Shown here: piece by piece, positions 54,001-63,000 of the stretch
How the letters are laid out: each line of letters begins with the position of its first letter
Position numbering within the stretch: the first letter of the stretch is position 1
Assembly (NCBI GenBank): GCA_000310025.1
Contig: FN649737.1
Location: forward strand, 570,682-634,681
Reading direction: 5' to 3'
Source: Ectocarpus siliculosus
Lineage: Eukaryota > Sar > Phaeophyceae > Ectocarpales > Ectocarpaceae
Length of the DNA: 64,000 nucleotides
Notes under the pieces: model-generated
Told to the model about the DNA's origin: nothing
Database searches by the model: none
The model's input: the letters and a program-made list of their open reading frames with translations, nothing else
Made by a program: the position numbers and the translations under genes

Positions 54001-57000
54001 ATATCCAGACGGGCGTTCATCACCAGGGGTACGGGGACGAGGACTCCTACGACGGTTTCTGGGGCAAGGGCAGCCTTTACATCGACCTGCCGCGATCAAG
54101 GGTGTACGACGCGAGCTTCAACTGCACCCCAGGGTTCCAGGTACCGAAATCCTTGCTGTAATGGGGTATCGCAATTTATACTTGACGGAGATCCTTGCCA
54201 AAGGCTACTTGTGACCATGCCATTAACGTTCACACCCCTCGCGGCTGTTTTCTGTCCCGTGCGTTGCTTCCTACCTAGCTGATGAACAATGACAGCGTCA
54301 GCGCCACGTACGACGACGAGACCATGGTGTACACAGACCCGGATCACGACCCTGAGGGACAACGATTCATCAACTTGGTCAGCGATACGTGGTACCCGGG
54401 CACGTGTGAGGTGCGGCATCAGCAGAGACCTTTGACTACATATGTTATATCGAAGTCGCCCGCCGAACCCCAAGACACTCGCATGGGTGCTTCGTTTCTT
54501 CTTCGGTGCCCTTGCCTCTACTGCTGCTACAGTTTTTTCCTGATTTGCTGCCCTTGAACATTCTCTGCCCAAACTGCGAAGGCCGATATCATCTGCGATG
54601 TGTCGGGCAGCACCGAGGCAGAAGCCTGCCCAGAAGGGTACGTGTGCGAGGAGTCCTCCAACTCCGAGGAGAGCGTGCATCACCCCTGCAGAGAGGGCTA
54701 CGTGTGTGACTTCGGCACCACGCCGGATCCGGATCTCGAGGCCCCCGAAGGGCAGTTCACTCAGCTTTGCCCGGTTGGCTTCGTGTGCACGGACGCAACA
54801 GGCCTAGGACAGGCCTATCGACAGGTATGGCTCGTAGCTTGCCACAACCTGGTTCGACATTGGTCTAGGCGACGATCCAATGTGGCGGTTACCTCTTTCC
54901 TACGAGCAAGAAAGCGAGGCTTGTAGAAATAAGTCGCATTCAGGCGGAGTTGGAAATCAATCCTCGTCGTTGCATGCCCAGGCTCTCGCTTGTGCTGTGA
55001 TAATCTCTTTCTTTGATCTACAGGGCATCCGTTGTTTTTGATTGAGCAATCTGCTGCGGTTACCACCGCACACGTCTTTCAGAGGTACGGCAGAATCAAG
55101 AAATCGACCGGTGCCTGCAAGGCACACAAGCGCGCCCATACGTTCCGACTCCCGCTTATCTCTGCTTTGCTTGGGTCATGATCAATTCAGGTTTGCTACG
55201 AGAATTACTTTTGCCCCACGGGGACGGGGGACCCGCGCACGGGTCAGATGGCCGACGACGCGGTGAACAGGGGCCTGACGGCGGAACAAGTCAACCCCTT
55301 CCTGAACGTGGACACCCTAAAGTACCTCGGAGACGAAGTGAGTGAACATTTGTATGAGAGTTCTTGTTTCTTCCTCCCTTTCGGCTGGCGACATTCATGC
55401 CATGGTCTCTTTCGTGGTGGTTAAGTTGTCACTTGATATATCCTTAGACGGGAATATGACTTCGCTCTAAAAGCAAACCGTTTCTCAGCGCCGACGCCCG
55501 AAATTATGTCGGCGACAAGATCTCTCATCTCGTTGTTGTCGAGCAGTTTGCCTAGTTTTCGTGTACCATCGAAATGAATCTAAACGTTCTTCGTCACCTC
55601 GGCGTCGCTTTTAGTTCCAGTAGTTGATACCCGCGGTGAACAACACATTTACGATTTTGTGCTGAGCTAACGGGTACATAGTAACTTTCCATGATGTACC
55701 CTTTGGTCATCCCTGCTACCGTGGTCCCACTTTACCCACCGAACCGGAATATAAATGGACACAGGATGTGCGCATGGTCAGCGCCCACGACCTCCGCTGC
55801 CTGGCCGGCAGCGACACGGGCCACAAGGAACGCTACTACACCCGCTGGCTGGGCGAGAACACAGACCCGCCGAACAGCCTCACGGTGGACTACCTGCGCG
55901 TGGCACGCGAAGGAAAGCCTCCTTACACGAACGATACGTCCCTTACGTCGAGCTCGGCCGTGCGCGACCGAGCGGGCGCCGGAGGGCTGGACGATGCGGG
56001 CACCTACCTGGACGTGGAGGGATACGTGCGGCCGTCCGTTATAAACGAGGCCATTGCCATGGACTTGTCGTGCGCGCGTGATCACAAGTGGAGGCTCGTT
56101 AGCATGGCCATCGAGCGGCAGGAGTGCAATTGCGTGAATCAGGTATTGCAACCCCTTCGGTATATGCGGCAAGGTCGCACAACTAGATATAGGCTATTCT
56201 CAGCGTTGTTCCTCCTCTGACCCCTCCCCCCCGTCCCTATGCTTTTTCTGGTTCCCCCTTCTCTTGCCTACCTTTCCATACATACCTGTTGTTTATCCGA
56301 TTAATTATTTCCAACAACAAAGATCTACGTCATTGCCGGGGTGTACCGGCTATGGCGGTGCTCGGGAGGAGAGCTGGACGATCTCGGTATCGCCAGCATC
56401 CACGAAGAGTACAACGGCGGACGAGACTTTTGGTTCGAGCGAGAACATCTTAGCTCCAAGGTTTGCGAGTTTCAGGGGGCGTCCACCGATGGTGATGGCA
56501 ACAACGCGGGATTAGGGCTGAACCTCACCTACGGAGCTATTCCGTACGACCCTGATGTGAGTGATGACGATCATTGCCTTTGTGCCCGCATCGTGGCGGT
56601 TATTATCCTTGTTTTCGGCGGAGATTCGGTCTCGGCGGTCGACTTCGAAACGGAGATACGGATGTAGTTCTGTAGATTGAGTATGATGTCAGAAACCGGT
56701 TAGCTCGCGGCAACTCTGGGTGAACCAGTATTCATGCCTGTTTGCCTCCCTTTCATAGGTGTCGTCTGTTTGGGAGCTCTCGGCTGGCGCACTCTATCTC
56801 AACACATCAGTGGGGCTAAGAGCGCAGTTCACGTGGACAGAGTCTCGGGATTTCTTGACCTACGAAAACTTGAAGCGGGCGGTGGAAAGCGAGTACGAAA
56901 GCGAGTACGAGCAGAGAGTCGCCGGCAGTCGAGACGCGATGGATCCGTACGTGTATGACCTGTACCAGGCCGTGCGCTACGTTGAAGAGTTCGGGGGTGA

Positions 57001-60000
57001 GTGCATCCTTCCAAATTCATCGCAGGGTTTACTTTTCATCCGTCCCTCGGGGACGGGCCAGGGCGCCGAAATCAGCAACAAATTGCAACATGTTTGTCGC
57101 GTGCAATCTTCTTTGCCTTGACGCCGGTGCGCCTTTTTCTTGATGACATCCAATAGAGAGACTGGAGGATCTGGTGTGGATCGACGAAGAAGGTCTTCCA
57201 GGGAGACTAGACATGTGTGAGTGCGAACGACTCCTCCACTGTCCGAACGGGACCATCTCCGCGGCAGGCAGCGAGAACATTTACAACTGCGAGGTGCGTC
57301 GTTGCGGTGTTAGAAAATTCGGGAATAAGATTACGTCTGCCCACCAGGGGAAACGTGCACAATTAAGTCGCCTGACACTATCGTACTGGGGGAAATCTGC
57401 TAGAGAGTGTTTTTTCTTGAGCTGGATGCAGTCCCGGAACAATGGAAGATCATCTAAAATCGCTATCCCTATTTTGGACGAACCTGTGAACGACAGGCCG
57501 ACGGGAGCGTGCTGCGAAGGCTCAACGCCATCCCTGACCGGTACATGTTCAGTCCGAACTACTCGGACCACGTCAACAACGGTAGCGCCTTCTCGGAGTT
57601 AACGGGGAGGGATGACTTCACTCTCGGCACCCTGAGACTAGACTCCCTTGAGGTGAGGAGGATGCCCGACCGCGCCAACATGTACAACTCTTCGTCCCAG
57701 AACGTTGATGGGTTGATTTTACACATGGAGTCTCCCACACAAGCAATCCACCTTGTACCAACGGTATCAACCATCGGATGTACTTTGGTCTTTACGTGTT
57801 GTTGGGTGTCGATTGGGTCCCAAGAGGAAGGAATTCCATTGCTCTGTTTGCTGCCAACCAGGCAGACGTTTGGTCTGTGGAACCTGGATGGCCACGAACT
57901 TTGCATTCAGCGAGCGCCCCCTCTTGCTGTCTTCCGCAGGTGGCCGTGGTCACGCTCGACCTCTCCGCCCTGTCACGAAACGTCACGTATGGGCAGCACT
58001 ATCAGCTCGCCGTGTACTTGGACTGCAAGCCTTGCCCAACCCGGTACCAGTGCGAATGGGAGGTAGAGCCTCCCACATGCTCGACCCCAAGGTGAGGGGG
58101 TTCCACTGCACGGCTGGTTGGTCGGATGAGACCAACACAAGAAAATATTGCCGAACACCGACGGATGCAACGCACTTAACGAAGCGATTCGGCCGAACTG
58201 CCCCATGCCCAATCTCCTAACCTTCACGCACCTATGCCCGATTCGGTGGCGTTCCCGGACTTGAATATTTCTAGCCTGGACCTTCAGATGGAAGCGTACG
58301 AAGACTGCCTCCAGAAATATTTCGTGACAACGTGCTTCGACAACAACGGCACAACGGTTGGATGTGGCAGCGAAGAATCCATTGACTCGTTCGAGATGCC
58401 AGACTGGTGAGCAAATTGTCCCAGGCTTTCAGACGTGGAATCTTCGCCGCTTCGGTTCAACATTGAAATTTGTGATCTGACATATGCTCAAGGTCTACAT
58501 TATGAGGGTTTTTCCAACGCATGTGGTACCACATCGTGGTGATAGATATGGAAGCCCACACTCATCGGAATTTCTCTGACCAAGGACAATGTGTAGTGAA
58601 TCAGCGTCTGGTAGCGAATGCTCGAATTAATTCAGGGATCATTTCGTTGATTCGTTTAAAACAAACTGTTTTGAGCTGCGTGTGACGTGATACTGTTTGC
58701 CGGTGGTCAGCTGTCTGAGTGTTCCTCCTGTCGTGTGCGTGCCTGGTTGCACGCTGCCGTAGGTACCGCTGCCGGCAGATTCCCGCCTTCTGCGACGACA
58801 CGGAGTGGCCGGTTCTCGAATGGCAGATGCTCTTCGATCAGAGTGGAAATCCGTTGAGCGGGAACGCTCAAGAAGATTCGTGGTTCTACACCCCAGAAGA
58901 CCGAGAAGGTGAGAGAGGGCGCGCCGTCGGGTGTTACCATAGGCTTCGTACAAAAAATATTGCGAGTCGTTACGAGACCTTGGGGAGACACTGGCTCTAT
59001 GTACTGAATTTTTTTCGGAATACGTAAAGGATTAGAACAATATGTCGCCAACACGGTTCCTCTTCCCATTTTTCCAGGAGAGGTCTACGAGACCACCCCA
59101 GGATGCTGCCAGTGCGAGTCGCATAGCTTGCCGCCGTACTTCGATGACACATCTGCGGACCAGGGGTGAGCCGTGGACGCAATATATCTTAGAGAAGGAA
59201 CCATTGAGTAGGTTTGTGGGACGGTAACATTGGCTTACGCTTGAACAAGCTGAATATCGTGGGTTATCCGAACGCCACGGTGATCCTTTTGTATGCAAAC
59301 TCAGAATGACGGTATCGGTGGGCTGATTATCTACAGCAACTTTAGGCTTCTTTACATTCTTTTCTCCTCAGGCTCGTGTTCCCCCCCTCCAAGTATATGT
59401 CCTTGCACTCTGAGCACATGTGGAGTGGGAGGCTTGTACGCTGGCAACCCCTCAGCTTACACTCTGTTCAGGAATATGAGTATGTCAAGGAGCCGTTCCC
59501 AGTGTTTGACCCCTTCGATCCCCGGTGCATTGGTGAAAAGTAACTCTCACTCTTTCGCCCACCTTTTTTTACCCTGTCCGACCACAGTTATCCTGATACG
59601 AAGCACAATTTGATTAGCTTCTCTCTGACGGCTCTCAAGGAGGTGGAGATCACGGCTGCCCTCGAGCTGCTTCACGGAATGTACTATTCTGACTTCGACA
59701 ACATGATGGAAAACATCGGAGAGCTCTTCATCTTCACCCCCGCGAGATCGGACTATAAGCCCCTGGAACCGTCGCGAAAGTCCTTCTTCTTTCTGCTCGC
59801 CAAGGATGACTTCACGGACTTGCAGGTACACTAATCGGCCCCTCGCGTTCAAACTTCTCAAAGGCCGATGAAATGCCAATCAACAGAACATCATACACTT
59901 CTTGCAATCAGTACCCAGTGCACCAACTCAAAGCAAAGGATGCATGATTGACGGACCCAGTTTTCGTGGCGTCCCTTTGACACTTGATTTTCGGGAGGAG

Positions 60001-63000
60001 AGGTGTGTCGAAGTCCATATCTGTTTCATGCACCTTGGAAAATGGCCGTGCCATATCACCCCTCAAACTATAGCACCCCAACGTTTGTTGCTGTTGTTGT
60101 TTCGGATCTCTTCTCCGTCAAAGCTCCCGTTCAACCTTCCAAAAGAACACGTGCGCGTGGCGGCGTCGCTCCCCTCGGTGACGGAGGCAGTCTTCGAAAA
60201 CAAGGTAAAGTCAACGTGCGTGGGACCTGGCTGTGAGCGTGGAGTCTCTCTCGCGGGGATCAATGACCATTGTGCACGCGATGGTGGTTGTTTCTTGTTC
60301 GGAGATGTGGAGTTCTCTCACTCGCGTATTCTCACGCTTCTGCAATATTCAAATCTGGCCAACTGAGAAACCCACATCTGGTAGACATGTGCATGCGAGA
60401 ATGTCCGAAAAGGTAACAGTTGTATCTTTCTTTTCGGAAGCCTCGAGATAGCTTCTGTACCAACCTTGACCCTTTTCCGTCACCACTTTCTGCTGAAACG
60501 CCTCCCACCAATATATCTTCCAAGGTGTTCATCGACCGGGCCTATGACATTGACGTCGCGGACCCTTCATACTACACCAAGTACGCGAGGTACCTGAATC
60601 AGGAGGCCTTCCTTGCAAACGACAACGCCACAATCCCCGACTACGACATCATTCCGGAGCGCGAGGTTGTCCGACCGGATTATGACGATGTCTTCGAAGA
60701 CTCGAACTGGTGAGTCTCACTGCTACGACCAAGGCTGTGTCCACATGTAGGGTCCCCTTCGCGTCGAACATGACATGGAGTGCGTGAGGTTGGAACACTT
60801 GTCGGAAGCGACCGTTCGCTGGGGTAAAACTCGGCTGCATGTCGCAAATTTTCGGCGTGTGCGACAATCACCAAAGCACCAAGCAAACCGCCATTTCTTC
60901 TTAAATTCTCAGCAACACACGTTCAATGTCATTTGCTCTGTCCTATCGCAGGTGGGCCTCCGGAGACGACTCCGGCGCGAACACCTTCCTCACCACGCCG
61001 TACTTTCCATTCCTGAGCTCGTGCGCTGGCTACGGAAACCACATGAGTTTCTCCAAGCTCGTGGAGTCGCATCCGGGATGCACGCTGGTGAGCGAGATGC
61101 GGTTGCATTTTCTTTCTTGAACCGCGTGTTATAGAGACTTTTCAACCCTTGTTCATTCGCGAAAACGTCTTGTGTCTATGACGAATGTTCATTCGTCTCT
61201 GTCGGAATCGGCCTCATTGGCAAACGCTCGAAGAGCTGACCTGTTACCCTCGCCTTTGCACCACGAAATCAGATTCCGTACGAGCAAACAAAGGCAATCA
61301 ACCAGTGGCGAAGCATCGGCAAGTCTCCATTTTCGGATGAGTGCCTTGTGCAGCTTACTTCCGAAGAGCGGTACGACGATGACGGCAACTTGCTCATCGC
61401 CGAAGAGACTAGGGGCGTCTACCTGGACTGCACGTACGAAGAGGACATCTCTATGGCCTCGGCACAGAGAAGGTGCTTCAGACAACAGGCGCTGCCTTAT
61501 TTCTATGCCCGAGTGTTCATATGCATCATGTCTTGATGAAGTTTCACGATGAATCACCACACGATCCTATCATCTTGTTGTTGCATAGCTTCGATAGGCC
61601 CGTTACACCTCTGTCATCACTCCGCACAAAACCGTATCGCGATGCTGCAGGTGGTTCGAAGCTGACGCCGGCACGACTCTCTTCCACGTGACGAAGGATC
61701 CCTTAGACCCGGCGGACTTCGAGGAGACCGTTGACAGCAACGGAGACATGGTCACTGGTTGGGGGCGGAGTTCAACTTTGGAGGTGCAACTTTGAGTTTC
61801 TCGTGTCCATCACACTACGATCGTTGAGGATTGAATACCTGAACTCCTCGAGTTTGTTTAGTCCAACGGCATGTCGCCAGGCGGAGTTTCGTGGCTACTG
61901 CACAACCGAACGTCGAGGGCCGGCTAGAGCTAGCGTTTTCCCGCCGAATGTCATGATTCAAACGCGATGCCTCCAACTCTGCACGTGCATTGCAGCGCTT
62001 ACTGCCGCCCTCATCACGTTCGCGCGGGGTTTGGGTAGATTCACTGCATCCCACTCTTACCAGCCGCTCTCTCATTAACCGCTCGCGAGAGCAACTGTCT
62101 CCGCACAACCGATTATGCCTCTCTCGACCTGTGTTAACCGGACATGAACCGGCGCTGCTGTCCTTGTTTCATGGATTCATCCTTCAGAGCTTGTTGGGAA
62201 CCTACCGTTACGTGCCAGTAGAGGTTTCCGAGGACTATCCCGGAGAAAAACACACCAAGCCTCAAAACGTTAAGGTGAGGATGTCGGGGCTGGGTTTTCA
62301 CTCGTGACACCTTATGTCGGAATCTGCAAAAATATCAAGTTTGTAGATGACTACCAACCACCCTCATATATGCGTCCCATTCGTTTCGGTCTTCGTTTTC
62401 CCAACTTCGAAGGTTCAGTACTTCTGGGCCAACAACATATTCGATGCGGTTCTTGTGACAACTTGTTGTGATGAGAAATTGTTGAAACGGGAGCCCAGTG
62501 AGTCTCCAGTACATGTTGCAGGTTGGCCTGCGGTTGCTGTAGCGCCCACGCCACTCACAGGCGAGACTATTTGGGACTTGTACGTGGCTGGAAACATGGG
62601 GCGTTAGTTTGGAAAAAAGAGTTTCGAAAATATTGCGGTCGCCAAGAAGCACATGTGCGGGAAATCCACCGAAAAGTAGGTGGCGCTTGCACGGACCTGT
62701 TTCTGATGAACAAACCCATTTCTCGCTCCTCCTCGCGCCGTTACAGTTGACGATCAACTACTTCCAGAGGCAGCGCGGGACGAAGCGGATGGTCGACATG
62801 TTTTTCGAGTTCACCGAGCTCTGTACTACCATCCCCCCGCTGGAGTACGGCGGAAACGAAGTTCTCCTCGAAACCTTTGCCGCCAAGGTACCGTGGTAAT
62901 AACCGTGAAAACCGACATTGCAATTGATCTTCCAGATTTCGACTGCAGCCACTCAAGACGAGTTTTCCTTCGTCACAACTCCACCTCCTGGTATTTCAAC

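Larger units (their letters stand above)
48130..54824 (+). other. Cysteine-rich GCC2/GCC3-like stalk
   Basis: Exons 42-51 and 55 code for repeated CP.G.(F/Y)C units, the pattern of GCC2/GCC3 and TNFR/GF-receptor-like knuckles found near membranes in many protist and animal surface proteins. Exons 44-45 and 52-54 interrupt the run. Confidence 0.82.

Noticed and set aside
41990-54830. Cysteine-rich stretches as EGF or metallothionein-like domains
   Set aside because: Cysteine spacing CP.G.(F/Y)C fits GCC2/GCC3-like knuckles better. No EGF six-cysteine pattern was found.
62936-62990. Possible extra exon (ISTAATQDEFSFVTTPPP)
   Set aside because: Good acceptor and donor, but it leaves phase 1 while the next exon needs phase 0. 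Kept only as an alternative.
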